Source of the DNA: Methylomarinum sp. Ch1-1
Lineage (GTDB): Bacteria > Pseudomonadota > Gammaproteobacteria > Methylococcales > Methylomonadaceae
NCBI RefSeq assembly: GCF_030717995.2
Contig: NZ_CP157743.1
Coordinates: 1,426,001 to 1,490,000, forward strand
Length of the DNA stretch: 64,000 nucleotides
Reading direction: 5' to 3'
Shown: one piece after another, positions 48,704-56,790 of the stretch
How the letters are laid out: every line of letters begins with the position of its first letter
How positions within the stretch are numbered: the stretch's first letter is position 1
Program-made: the position numbers and the translations under genes
Notes under the pieces: model-generated
Database searches by the model: none
What the model was told of the DNA's origin: nothing
Seen by the model: the letters and a program-made list of their open reading frames with translations, nothing else

Positions 48704-49327
48704 TCATGCTTCATTGTTCTGCATATGTCTCTGCAGACGCTCGAATCTTGCCTCGAGACGGTCATAGTCGGAGCGCAGTTCATCCACTTGGCGAAAAAAA
48801 ATATCCGCCTCCGCCTTGGCAGGCAGGTCCCGGGTTTCCTCCTGCAAGAATTCTTCGGTATTGAGACGCCATGTCTCCAGCGTTTGTTGACTCCAATCGC
48901 GACCGGAACGAAACAGATTGCCGATTTTGTGGGCGATGATATCGCCGGTGAACTGCGACAATTTTTCTTCCAGGTCGATATCCAGTTGTTCGAATAATTG
49001 CTGAAACTTGTGGCCGGTGCGGGTATCGCCTTCAATGCGTACGTCGCCGCTGAATACCGAATGCATCGAGGAGGCGTTCAAGCCCATCAAGCCCAAAGCG
49101 GTCAAGCTGCCGGTGAGGGTGGTGTCCACGTCGCCTAGATAGGATTCAAGCACTTGAATGCCGTGTTCATTCGGGCAAAGGTAAATGGTTTCTTGGAAGG
49201 GTTCTAGCGTGACTGCGATGACCTTGCCGGCCAAGGGCGCTAAAAACAGGCTGGCTTCATCATCCAGCGCGAGGTATTGGTTGATCGCCGTTTCCAATGC
49301 GCCTGTCAAAAGCGGTTTGATGATCAT
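48704..49327 (-). CDS. ubiJ: Ubiquinone biosynthesis accessory factor UbiJ
   Basis: A 207-residue protein with an N-terminal SCP2 lipid-binding domain (about 10-110: VIAVTLEPFQETIYLCPNE, then DTTLTGSLTALGLM) and a C-terminal coiled-coil (about 165-205). UbiJ and UbiK scaffold the soluble complex that hydroxylates ubiquinone precursors. It lies between ubiE and ubiB, its constant position. A REP-like hairpin sits in the gap to ubiE. Confidence 0.93.
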   Translation of the reverse strand: MIIKPLLTGALETAINQYLALDDEASLFLAPLAGKVIAVTLEPFQETIYLCPNEHGIQVLESYLGDVDTTLTGSLTALGLMGLNASSMHSVFSGDVRIEGDTRTGHKFQQLFEQLDIDLEEKLSQFTGDIIAHKIGNLFRSGRDWSQQTLETWRLNTEEFLQEETRDLPAKAEADIFFRQVDELRSDYDRLEARFERLQRHMQNNEA

Positions 49328-49361
49328 GAGCGTGATTCCTGTTTAATTCGATAGGCTGGCG

Positions 49362-49404
49362 CGATGTGGCCCGCAAGCAGCGTGGCTCCATGCGGGCTAC
49401 ATCG
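49362..49404. repeat. REP-like hairpin between ubiJ and ubiE
   Basis: A 14-bp stem with one G-T wobble, CGATGTGGCCCGCA (49362-49375) with TGCGGGCTACATCG (49391-49404), closes a 15-nt loop. There is no T-tract. It lies within the ubiE-ubiJ-ubiB operon and may stabilise the upstream mRNA. Confidence 0.7.
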
Positions 49405-49410
49405 TTCGCG

Positions 49411-50160
49411 TTATATTTTATAGCCTCGGTGCACCGCGACGATGCCTTGAGTCATATTGAAATATTCGCAACGCTCCAGGCCGGCGTTTTCCATCATTTT
49501 TTTTAATTCTTCCTGTTTCGGGTGCATGCGGATCGATTCGGCCAGATAACGATAGCTGTCTTCGTCTTTGGCCACCACCGCGCCGATTTTAGGCAACAGC
49601 TTGAAGGAATAGAAATCGTAGACTTTTTCGGTCAGCTTGTCGGTCGGATGAGAGAACTCCAGTACGATGACGCGACCGCCCGGTTTCAACACGCGATGCA
49701 TTGAACGCAGTGCGGCGTCCTTGTCGGTGACATTGCGCAGCCCGAAGCCGATGCAGACGCAATCGAAGGTGTTGTCGGCAAAGGGAAGGCATTCGGCATT
49801 GACCTGGGCATAGCGGATATTGCCGGTCAAGCCTTTATCGATCAGCCTGTTGCGGCCGGTGCGCAGCATTTCCGAATTGATATCGGCCAACACCACTTGC
49901 CCTTTCTTGCCGACCCGTTTTTCAAATAATGACGTCAGGTCGCCGGTGCCGCCGGCCAGGTCCAAAACCTGGTCGCCGCTTCTGACATTGGCCAGTTGCA
50001 CCGCGATCCTTTTCCAGATTCTGTGTATGCCTAGCGACATCAGGTCGTTCATCAGGTCGTATTTATCGGCGACCGCGTCAAAAACGCCGCGGACCATGCG
50101 CACCTTTTCCTCGGTGCGCACTTGTTTAAAACCAAAGTGGGTTGTGTTTTCGTTTGTCAT
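49411..50160 (-). CDS. ubiE: Ubiquinone/menaquinone C-methyltransferase UbiE
   Basis: A 249-residue SAM methyltransferase that adds the C-2 methyl in ubiquinone synthesis. The family signature [16 protein letters not shown] (about 34-49) and the SAM motif [11 protein letters not shown] (about 65-75) are visible, with the second signature [15 protein letters not shown] (about 146-160) and the C-terminal [16 protein letters not shown]. It is 17 bp downstream of the DUF971 gene. Confidence 0.98.
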   Translation of the reverse strand: MTNENTTHFGFKQVRTEEKVRMVRGVFDAVADKYDLMNDLMSLGIHRIWKRIAVQLANVRSGDQVLDLAGGTGDLTSLFEKRVGKKGQVVLADINSEMLRTGRNRLIDKGLTGNIRYAQVNAECLPFADNTFDCVCIGFGLRNVTDKDAALRSMHRVLKPGGRVIVLEFSHPTDKLTEKVYDFYSFKLLPKIGAVVAKDEDSYRYLAESIRMHPKQEELKKMMENAGLERCEYFNMTQGIVAVHRGYKI

Positions 50161-50177
50161 GTTGTTGCCTTGAATAG

Positions 50178-50561
50178 TTACTGCGGCTCTTGTCGCTGAT
50201 GGCCCGCCGCCTCGAGTTCATTTAGGTAGGCCGGCCAAAGAGTGTCGTATTCGGAGCCGAGTTTGTACAGCAAATCCCAGGTGTAGATGCCGCTATTATG
50301 TCCGTCACTGAAGGTCGGGGCAATGGCATAGTTGCCCATCGGTCGGATTTCCGTGATGGTGACGTTCTCCTTGCCGACTTGCAGCACCTCCTGCCCCGGT
50401 CCATGGCCTACCGCTTCCGCCGACGGCGTATAGACGCGCAGGTATTCGCAAGGCAGTTTGAAGATGTTGCCGTCATCAAAACTGACTTCCAGCACCGCAG
50501 AACGCTGGTGCAGTTTGATTTCGGTCGGTATGCGATGGGTTTCTTGAACGTTTAAACGCAT
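50178..50561 (-). CDS. DUF971 (GBBH-like N-terminal) protein
   Basis: A 127-residue protein of the DUF971 family, related to the N-terminal zinc-binding part of gamma-butyrobetaine hydroxylase. Visible family features are [26 protein letters not shown] (about 24-49) and the C-terminal [15 protein letters not shown] (about 87-101). It follows hslU by 4 bp and precedes ubiE, an arrangement common in gammaproteobacteria and probably one transcript. Its biochemical function is unknown; the eukaryotic Fe-S-related suggestion for the family is not tested by this sequence. Confidence 0.88.
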   Translation of the reverse strand: MRLNVQETHRIPTEIKLHQRSAVLEVSFDDGNIFKLPCEYLRVYTPSAEAVGHGPGQEVLQVGKENVTITEIRPMGNYAIAPTFSDGHNSGIYTWDLLYKLGSEYDTLWPAYLNELEAAGHQRQEPQ

Positions 50562-50565
50562 AGTC

Positions 50566-51891
50566 TTAGAGGATGTAGCGGCTTAGATCTTCGTCTTCCG
50601 CAAATTCAGATAAATGGGCGTCGACATAGGCGGCATCGATCGTCACCGATTTTTCCATCAGGTCCGGTGCTTTGAAGGAGATGTCCTCCAATAATTTTTC
50701 CAACATCGTATGCAGCCTGCGTGCGCCGATATTTTCGGTCGTTTCATTGACCTGCCAACCCAGTTCGGCGATGCGTTGAATGCCTTCCTCGGTAAACTGC
50801 AAGGCGACGCCTTCGGTGCCTAGCAAGGCCTGGTATTGTTCGGTCAACGACGCATCCGGCTCGGTCAGAATGCGGACGAAGTCGTTGGCGCTCAAGGCAT
50901 CCAATTCCACGCGGATCGGGAAGCGACCCTGCAGCTCCGGAATCAGATCGGACGGCTTGGTCAGGTGAAAGGCGCCTGAGGCGATGAACAGGATGTGATC
51001 GGTCTTGATGGTGCCGTATTTGGTGCTGACGGTGCTGCCTTCGACCAGCGGCAGCAAATCACGCTGTACGCCTTCACGGGAGACCTCTCCGCCACCGCCG
51101 CCGAGTTCGGAGCGTTTGCAGATCTTGTCGATCTCATCGAGAAAGACGATGCCGTTTTGCTCCACCATTTCCACAGCGGACAGTTTGATGTCGTCTTCAT
51201 TGACCATCTTGGAGGCTTCCTCTTCCTGCAACACCTTCAGCGCATCCTTGATTTTCATTTTGCGGGTTTTGGTTTTGCCGGTATTCAGGTTCTGGAACAT
51301 GCCCTGTAACTGGCTGGTCATTTCCTCCATGCCCGGAGGCGCCATGATTTCGACACCGACCGAAGGCGCCAGCACATCGATTTCGACTTCTTTGTCGTCT
51401 AGATCGCCTTCGCGCAATTTCTTGCGCATCTTCTGCCGAGTGGACATTTCCGTTTCCGACCGCATGCCGCCATCGGCCGAAGGTAGCAAGATGTCCAGCA
51501 CCCTGTCTTCGGCCGCATCGGCGGCGCGGTTTTGAACTTTTTCCATCGCCGAGACGCGCGTCATTTTAACCGCGATATCGACCAGGTCTCGGATGATCGA
51601 TTCGACGTCGCGACCGACATAGCCGACTTCGGTGAATTTTGTCGCTTCGATCTTGATGAACGGCGCGTTGGCGAGACGAGCCAGACGTCTGGCGATTTCG
51701 GTTTTACCGACGCCGGTCGGGCCGATCATCAGGATATTTTTCGGCGTGATTTCCTCACGTAAGGCGGGGTCCACTTGACTGCGGCGCCAGCGGTCGCGTA
51801 ACGCAATCGCAACCGAACGTTTGGCTCCGGCCTGGCCGATAATGTGTTTGTCCAGTTCGCTTACAATTTCTTTAGGTGTCATTTGGCTCAT
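50566..51891 (-). CDS. hslU: ATP-dependent protease ATPase subunit HslU
   Basis: A 441-residue AAA+ unfoldase that feeds proteins to HslV. Walker [10 protein letters not shown] (about 57-65), the variable I-domain (about 110-240), Walker [11 protein letters not shown] (about 249-258), sensor-1 FIASGAFH and the C-terminal [14 protein letters not shown] tail that activates HslV are all intact. It starts 3 bp after hslV. A heat-shock sigma-32 promoter would be expected upstream of hslV, but none was identified with confidence. Confidence 0.98.
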   Translation of the reverse strand: MSQMTPKEIVSELDKHIIGQAGAKRSVAIALRDRWRRSQVDPALREEITPKNILMIGPTGVGKTEIARRLARLANAPFIKIEATKFTEVGYVGRDVESIIRDLVDIAVKMTRVSAMEKVQNRAADAAEDRVLDILLPSADGGMRSETEMSTRQKMRKKLREGDLDDKEVEIDVLAPSVGVEIMAPPGMEEMTSQLQGMFQNLNTGKTKTRKMKIKDALKVLQEEEASKMVNEDDIKLSAVEMVEQNGIVFLDEIDKICKRSELGGGGGEVSREGVQRDLLPLVEGSTVSTKYGTIKTDHILFIASGAFHLTKPSDLIPELQGRFPIRVELDALSANDFVRILTEPDASLTEQYQALLGTEGVALQFTEEGIQRIAELGWQVNETTENIGARRLHTMLEKLLEDISFKAPDLMEKSVTIDAAYVDAHLSEFAEDEDLSRYIL

Positions 51892-51894
51892 GGT

Positions 51895-52443
51895 CTACTC
51901 TTGCGGCTCGGCGTCTAGTTCTTCGATGGTCAGATTGTGGTTGGTGTAGATGCAGATATCGGCGGCAATGGTCAGCGATTTCTCGACAATCTCACGGGCG
52001 CTCAGGTCGCTGTTTTCCAGCAAGGCGCGCGCCGCCGATTGGGCGTAAGAACCGCCGGAGCCAATCGCCATCAGGTCGTATTCCGGTTCGATGACGTCGC
52101 CGGTGCCGGAGATGATCAGCGAGGTCTTGGCGTCGGCGATCGTCAACAGCGCTTCGAGTTTGCGCAGCGCGCGATCGGTGCGCCAGTCCTTGGCCATTTC
52201 CACGGCCGCGCGGGTCAGATTGCCGCGGTGTTTTTCCAGCTTGCCTTCAAAATGTTCGAACAGGGTAAAGGCGTCGGCCGTCGCGCCGGCGAAACCGGCA
52301 ATCACCTTGTCATGGTAGAGCCGTCGCACTTTACGGGCATTGCCTTTCATGACCGTGTTACCCAGGGTGACTTGGCCGTCACCGCCGATGACTACTTTGT
52401 CGCCTCGGCGAACAGAAAGTATGGTAGTACCTCTTAAATTCAC
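51895..52443 (-). CDS. hslV: ATP-dependent protease subunit HslV
   Basis: A 182-residue threonine peptidase (T1B family) that forms the double hexamer of the HslUV protease. The catalytic threonine is in [25 protein letters not shown] near the N-terminus; four residues would be removed before Thr. GKR-like lysine appears at [23 protein letters not shown]. The length is typical. Upstream lies a family-2 MITE in the gap shared with the divergent DUF4126 gene. Confidence 0.97.
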   Translation of the reverse strand: MNLRGTTILSVRRGDKVVIGGDGQVTLGNTVMKGNARKVRRLYHDKVIAGFAGATADAFTLFEHFEGKLEKHRGNLTRAAVEMAKDWRTDRALRKLEALLTIADAKTSLIISGTGDVIEPEYDLMAIGSGGSYAQSAARALLENSDLSAREIVEKSLTIAADICIYTNHNLTIEELDAEPQE

Positions 52444-52621
52444 AACTATCCCACTCAGTAATATCTAAACTGGTCAATTTTACATGTTATCGAATGATAT
52501 TGGGGAAAAGATTGAGTTTTTAAAGGTGGGCAACGGCAATTATTTTTTGCAAGCATAAAGTTCGAGACGGTGATCGCTATACCTAACTGCCGTCAGTCCG
52601 CTATATGGCGGAAAAGAAAGG

Positions 52622-52789
52622 CTGCAATTCCCAATTTCAGAGTTTTAGCGGTATTTAGGGCTTGGGGTAGCCTGTCGAGGAGCGCCGTGTACCCATCCTT
52701 GGGGGGGCTTGACGGCGGACTCCCTGCCGCCGACATCTTCGCCAAACACACCCCAAGCCCTCTTCGTGAGCCATATATGGGAATTGCAG
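52622..52789. mobile_element. MITE family 2, second copy (168 bp)
   Basis: The inverted ends CTGCAATTCCCA (52622) and TGGGAATTGCAG (52778-52789) enclose an interior similar throughout to the complete copy at 35258, including the TGTCGAGGAGCGCCGT and ACATCTTCGCCAAACACACC stretches. No convincing target duplication was found. It occupies most of the hslV to DUF4126 gap (52444-52913). Confidence 0.82.
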
Positions 52790-52913
52790 GGAAAGTGGGC
52801 GAATTTAACGGCCGACATTAGAATTGCGCTACAATTCAATTTGGCGCGGTCAGGTGCTGTTAAGGTAAACACCGTTAACGTATCCGTTCAATTATCAAAG
52901 GCGATGAGCTGTT

Positions 52914-53540
52914 ATGGAAGCATTAGAGCAAATTTCGACGACATTGGCGTTAACGATGGGGTTGGCTTGGGCCAGCGGAATCAATCTTTACGCCACGTTG
53001 TTCACCTTGGGTTATCTGGCCAATACCGGCAACATCGATTTGCCTTCCGATTTGCAAGTGGTGGCGAATCCGGCGGTGATGGGAGCCGCCGGCTTGATGT
53101 ACTGCGTCGAGTTCTTCGCCGATAAGGTGCCCGGCGTCGATACCGGCTGGGATACCTTGCATACCTTTGTGCGCATACCGGCTGGCGCGATGTTGGCGGC
53201 CGGCGCGGTCGGGGATTTGAATCCTGCCGTCGAATTGGCGGCGGCGATCTTGGGAGGCGGCATGGCGGCCGGGTCTCACGCCACCAAGGCCGGAGCCCGG
53301 GTGTTGATCAACGCCTCGCCGGAACCCTTCAGCAATTGGACCGCCTCAATCGGCGAGGATATCGCCGTCATCGGCGGGGTATGGGCCTGTTTGAATCACC
53401 CGCTGATCTTTCTGCTGGCGCTGGCGCTGTTCATTGCACTGATGATTTGGCTGTTGCCAAAAATATGGAAGGGCATCAAAAAAGTTTTTGGCTTTATAAT
53501 CAACTTGTTCAGCAGTAAAAAAGGTTCGCCGCAAGCGTGA
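52914..53540 (+). CDS. DUF4126 family membrane protein
   Basis: A 208-residue inner-membrane protein of unknown function, family DUF4126. A hydrophobic N-terminus (GLAWASGINLYATLFTLGYL, about 16-35) with the GINLYAT signature, glycine- and alanine-rich middle helices (AGAMLAAGAVGDL, then AAAILGGGMAAGSHATKAGAR) and a final strongly hydrophobic helix (about 168-192) before a lysine-rich tail are typical. Four to five membrane segments are likely. It stands upstream of the tRNA genes on the same strand. Confidence 0.85.
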   Translation: MEALEQISTTLALTMGLAWASGINLYATLFTLGYLANTGNIDLPSDLQVVANPAVMGAAGLMYCVEFFADKVPGVDTGWDTLHTFVRIPAGAMLAAGAVGDLNPAVELAAAILGGGMAAGSHATKAGARVLINASPEPFSNWTASIGEDIAVIGGVWACLNHPLIFLLALALFIALMIWLLPKIWKGIKKVFGFIINLFSSKKGSPQA

Positions 53541-53566
53541 TGGCAACGGTTTATCAAGTTTTTTTC

Positions 53567-53595
53567 TTGACTCAGAGCGGATAAATTAGTTTAAT
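53567..53595 (+). promoter_or_regulatory. Promoter of the tRNA-Phe pair
   Basis: TTGACT (53567-53572), a 17-bp spacer and TTTAAT (53590-53595); each hexamer differs from the sigma-70 consensus at one position. The first tRNA begins 17 nt after the -10. Confidence 0.7.
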
Positions 53596-53611
53596 AGCGA
53601 ACTTTTGGTGA

Positions 53612-53687
<76 letters not shown>

Positions 53688-53707
53688 TCAAAAAACACTT
53701 CCTCCAA

Positions 53708-53783
<76 letters not shown>

Positions 53784-53971
53784 TGCTTTACCAGCAATCT
53801 TTTCTTTCGAATTTCTTCAAAAGCTTCCTCTGGTCCATTTCTGGTCCGGTTTTTCTTCTATTACTTGTTATTTCTACCCTGAATTAGTTCTGCTTTTTAT
53901 CATCAGAGCTATGGCTTAATCGAGCCTGTTTGCAACCACTCGCTTCTCCAGACTGTTTTAAGGAACCGCAC

Positions 53972-54010
53972 AATATTTGGGGTCAATATTTGGGGTCAGA
54001 GTAACATTTA
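53972..54010. repeat. Left flanking repeat of the REP-associated transposase
   Basis: The unit AATATTTGGGGTCA occurs twice in tandem (53972 and 53985), the second extended by GAGTAACATTTA. The inverse, TAAATGTTACTCTGACCCC, lies at 56431 and 56458 on the other side of the transposase gene. These are the transposase's own flanking repeats. The rest of 53784-53971 shows nothing recognisable. Confidence 0.8.
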
Positions 54011-54052
54011 TCTGTTATTATCGCCTTTTTGACTCGTAAATTAGGTGACGCA

Positions 54053-54650
54053 ATGGCAAGATTAACCCGAGTTGCCCCTGTCGGCGTGCCTCAACATATC
54101 CTACAGCGAGGAAATAACCGGCAGGTCTGCTTTGCCAGTGAAGAAGATATGAAGGCGTATCTCAACTGGCTCAAAGAGTTGTCCCTAAAGCATCAGGTCG
54201 ATGTGCATGCCTGGGTCTTGATGACAAATCATGTTCATCTGCTGTGTACACCTTGGAAAGAGAATGCTATTAGCCGAATGATGCAATCAATCGGTCGCCT
54301 GTATGTTCGCTATTATAATCATACCTATCAGCGCAGCGGCACGTTGTGGGAAGGTCGTTTCAAATCTTGTTTGGTGCAAAGTGAGCGGTATCTGCTTGAA
54401 CTCTATCGCTATATCGAGTTAAATCCGGTCCGAGCTGATATGGTTAATGATCCCAGTGACTATAGTTGGTCGAGCTATACTATCAATGCATTGGGCGTGG
54501 AAAGTGAATTACAAACGCCGCATCCAGAATATCTGGCTTTAGGGAGATCGAAAAAAGAGCGGTTAAGCAACTACCGTGATTTGTTTAAAGCGCATGTCGG
54601 AACAGATCTATTAATGGAAATCAGGGAGAATATTAATAAAGGGTTGGCGT
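54053..54650 (+). pseudogene. REP-associated tyrosine transposase 1, N-terminal part
   Basis: A Y1/HUH transposase of the IS200-like REP-associated (RAYT) group. The HUH motif is in WVLMTNHVHLLCTP and the catalytic tyrosine in LLELYRYIELNPVRADMV; MARLTRVAPVGVPQHILQRGNN is the typical start. The reading frame is cut after residue 199 (NINKGLA) by an IS66-family insertion; it runs on into the element for 19 codons to a stop at 54709. The 3' part resumes at 56330. A longer start at TTG 54029 is possible. With the insertion removed the gene encodes an intact protein of about 233 residues. Confidence 0.93.
54643..54650 (+). repeat. Target site duplication of the IS66 element (left)
   Basis: GTTGGCGT at 54643-54650 is repeated exactly at 56322-56329, on the two sides of the insertion sequence. 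Confidence 0.95.
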
Positions 54651-56321
54651 GTAATTATTCAGACACCCTAACAATTGGCAAGGCCGGTACCGGCAAGCCT
54701 GACCGCTGACTTGCGATCACTTGTGCCAAATAAATCCACGGTGACTGATTTCTTTTGCGGCAGGTTTCAATGACGCTGATTAAAATAGCGAACACACGCG
54801 TCCCATTTTCCGAGCGCGTGCCATAGCAAATGCCGCGTAAAATAACCCAGTGGCGCAACGCTCGCTCCGCTTCATTATTCGTTAAGGGCTGATGCGGTTG
54901 ATCCAGAACTTGAAAAATAGCTGTCCAGTCATTTAGCATTTCCGTGGCTAATGCTGCTGTTTTCTTATGTTCATGGGTTTTCATTTGTATACACATCTGC
55001 TGATAGAGCAGTAATTGCAGGCGATAAGTTTCAGAAAGTGGCGTATCAGGTGGTGTTATTCGCGCTTTGCGTACCGCACCTATCAACACAGCCAGTAAAT
55101 CGTGCGTTTGTTGACCAAAAAGCTGGGCGTCTCTGTTTAAGCTTTCATTGAGCCCTTTCGCTTTACGCAGAAGATGAGCCCAGCAACGTAACCGACTCAG
55201 ATATTTGCGATAAACCGTGTAGCCATCGCTCATTAACCAACCATTAAAGTCGTCGCCTAAAAGATTTTCCAATAATTCAGCGCTACGCGTAGCAATCCAA
55301 TAGGCTGTGACGCGATTCGTACTGAACACCCATAACCAAAGAAAAGTCGTGTGCTCCATCCAGGAGGTTTCGTCTACATGCAGCAATTCGCTGTTAATGA
55401 TTTCTTGTGCAAACTCATCTTCAAGCGGCATAGCCGCTGCGCCACTTTCATGCAGGGTATTATTGATGGTGCCAACACTTAATTTAATACCTAACCAGTC
55501 ATATAAAATTCCTGAATACGCTCACGCGATAGGCGCATACGGTAGGCAAGACAAACAATCATTGCTGCCAGTCCAGGCCCCACTAAACGCCATTCAGTTC
55601 GGCTAATACCCGGCAATTGAGCATGACTGCTACGACTGACTTCTTTGCGCGTGATATGTCCATTGGCGCACACTACTTCATAGAGATGTGCTTGGTATGG
55701 GTGACTAGAATGCCTGGATGCTCAACATCGCCCCATTCGACATTGATTGTTTCATACGCGGCATAGGCGATAGCATGACGCGGCTCTAATGTTTGATGGC
55801 AGCAGGCACATATTTCAGGGTAATGATCTTGATAGTGGGTAATGGCTAGCTTTTGTGTTCGGCCAAAGCCTTGTGCGCCTGGTTGTTTGCCGGGTTTGCG
55901 GGGTTCTTGATGTTCATTGTTAGGATCAGCGGACTGTTGCTGATCTTTTTTAGAAGGCGACGGGGGGGTGACGGTGTCTTCCGTTTCAGCAGACTTATCG
56001 ATCTCCGTTTGTTCTTGATCGTTTGTATTATCTGTAGCTGCTTTATCCCAAGGCGCTTCGCTGCTAGGTGGACGAGAGCTGTTGCGCGAATTTTGGCTTA
56101 AGCGCTCACGCGCTTCTTTTAGGTCGTTAAGTAACTTAATCGATAGGTAACGTAATTCCTCTTCCGGTAAATTGAGAAGCTCGTCTTCATCGATTTGGCT
56201 TAGGTCCTGGTTACTGAGTTGCATGGGATAAATACTAAGGCTTCTTAATGGATTTGTACAATGTTCTTGTGTCGGTTTGTCAATTATTTTGTATTTTCAG
56301 CTAGGGTGTGTGAATACTTAC
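54651..56321 (-). mobile_element. IS66-family insertion sequence (ISBst12-like, 1671 bp)
   Basis: The element has imperfect inverted ends, GTAATTATTCAGACACCC (54651) and GTAAGTATTCACACACCC (complement from 56321), and perfect 8-bp target duplications GTTGGCGT. It carries only the tnpC transposase gene and lacks tnpA and tnpB, as in the ISBst12 subgroup. The tnpC stop codon lies within the terminal repeat. Removing the element and one duplication restores the host transposase frame exactly. Confidence 0.95.
54655..56224 (-). pseudogene. IS66-family transposase (tnpC), two frameshifts
   Basis: This would encode about 523 residues. The N-terminal part (56224-55673) has the leucine-rich coiled region, a SRPPSSEAPW stretch and a CACCHQTL zinc motif typical of IS66 transposases. 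The frame breaks near 55688 after HTKHIS, continuing one base over as YEVVCANGH, and again near 55505 after RIQEF, continuing as YDWLGIKLS. Both breaks fit loss of one T. The catalytic part (to 54655) keeps the DDE residues: LHVDET, MSDGYTVYR and NNEAERALR. As read it is inactive, unless the two deletions are sequencing errors. Confidence 0.92.
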
Positions 56322-56329
56322 GTTGGCGT
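56322..56329 (+). repeat. Target site duplication of the IS66 element (right)
   Basis: GTTGGCGT, identical to 54643-54650. Confidence 0.95.
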
Positions 56330-56433
56330 TGGGAAATGAGCGGTTCACGTCACAAATAGAAGCATTAACCAAGCAACGCGTTACGGCAAGAAAGCCGGGA
56401 AGGCCACGAAATCGGAGCATTAATGAAACATAA
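56330..56433 (+). pseudogene. REP-associated tyrosine transposase 1, C-terminal part
   Basis: The 34 codons after the insertion continue the interrupted gene: read in the restored frame they give LGNERFTSQIEALTKQR and RKPGRPRNRS, the typical RAYT C-terminus, ending at TAA 56431-56433. The stop codon is the first three bases of the flanking repeat TAAATGTTACTCTGACCCC. Confidence 0.92.
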
Positions 56434-56498
56434 ATGTTACTCTGACCCCGAATATTATAAATGTTACTCTGACCCCGAATATTACCCCGAATATTTTT
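56431..56498. repeat. Right flanking repeats of the REP-associated transposase
   Basis: Two copies of TAAATGTTACTCTGACCCCG followed by AATATT (56431 and 56458) and a third partial copy (ACCCCGAATATT, about 56484) form the inverse of the left repeat at 53972-54010. Confidence 0.82.
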
Positions 56499-56520
56499 GC
56501 CTTTTAGGCTCGTCCCGTGC

Positions 56521-56545
56521 CGGACGGGTTTTGTAAACCCGCCCG
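56521..56545. repeat. REP-like hairpin
   Basis: CGGACGGGTTT (56521-56531) pairs with AAACCCGCCCG (56535-56545) with one mismatch around a 3-nt loop. Confidence 0.75.
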
Positions 56546-56636
56546 TTATGTTCCGTATTCTGACCAGCCTATATGGATAAACGCCGACCGTCATATCGGA
56601 TATGGTATCGATCGAGGCCTAAACCACAAAAGCATT

Positions 56637-56660
56637 GCGACGGGATGCATATCCCGTCGC
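56637..56660. repeat. REP-like hairpin
   Basis: A perfect 10-bp stem GCGACGGGAT (56637-56646) with ATCCCGTCGC (56651-56660) and a 4-nt loop, almost the same arm as the hairpin at 63491. The rest of 56434-56790 has no gene. Confidence 0.8.
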
Positions 56661-56790
56661 GCTCAGGATTGGGCTGCCAGTTTAGACGACTGGCGTCATA
56701 ATGAGAATTGCTGGCCTTTCATCCGTTAGTTTTTGTTTATCGATAGCGCTATTATATATTCCTTTTTATTTCTGTTGGGAAAGCAAAGAT

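Noticed and set aside
53784-53815. Possible terminator after the second tRNA-Phe
   Set aside because: The only stem is TGCT/AGCA, four pairs, before a mixed T-rich stretch; not convincing.
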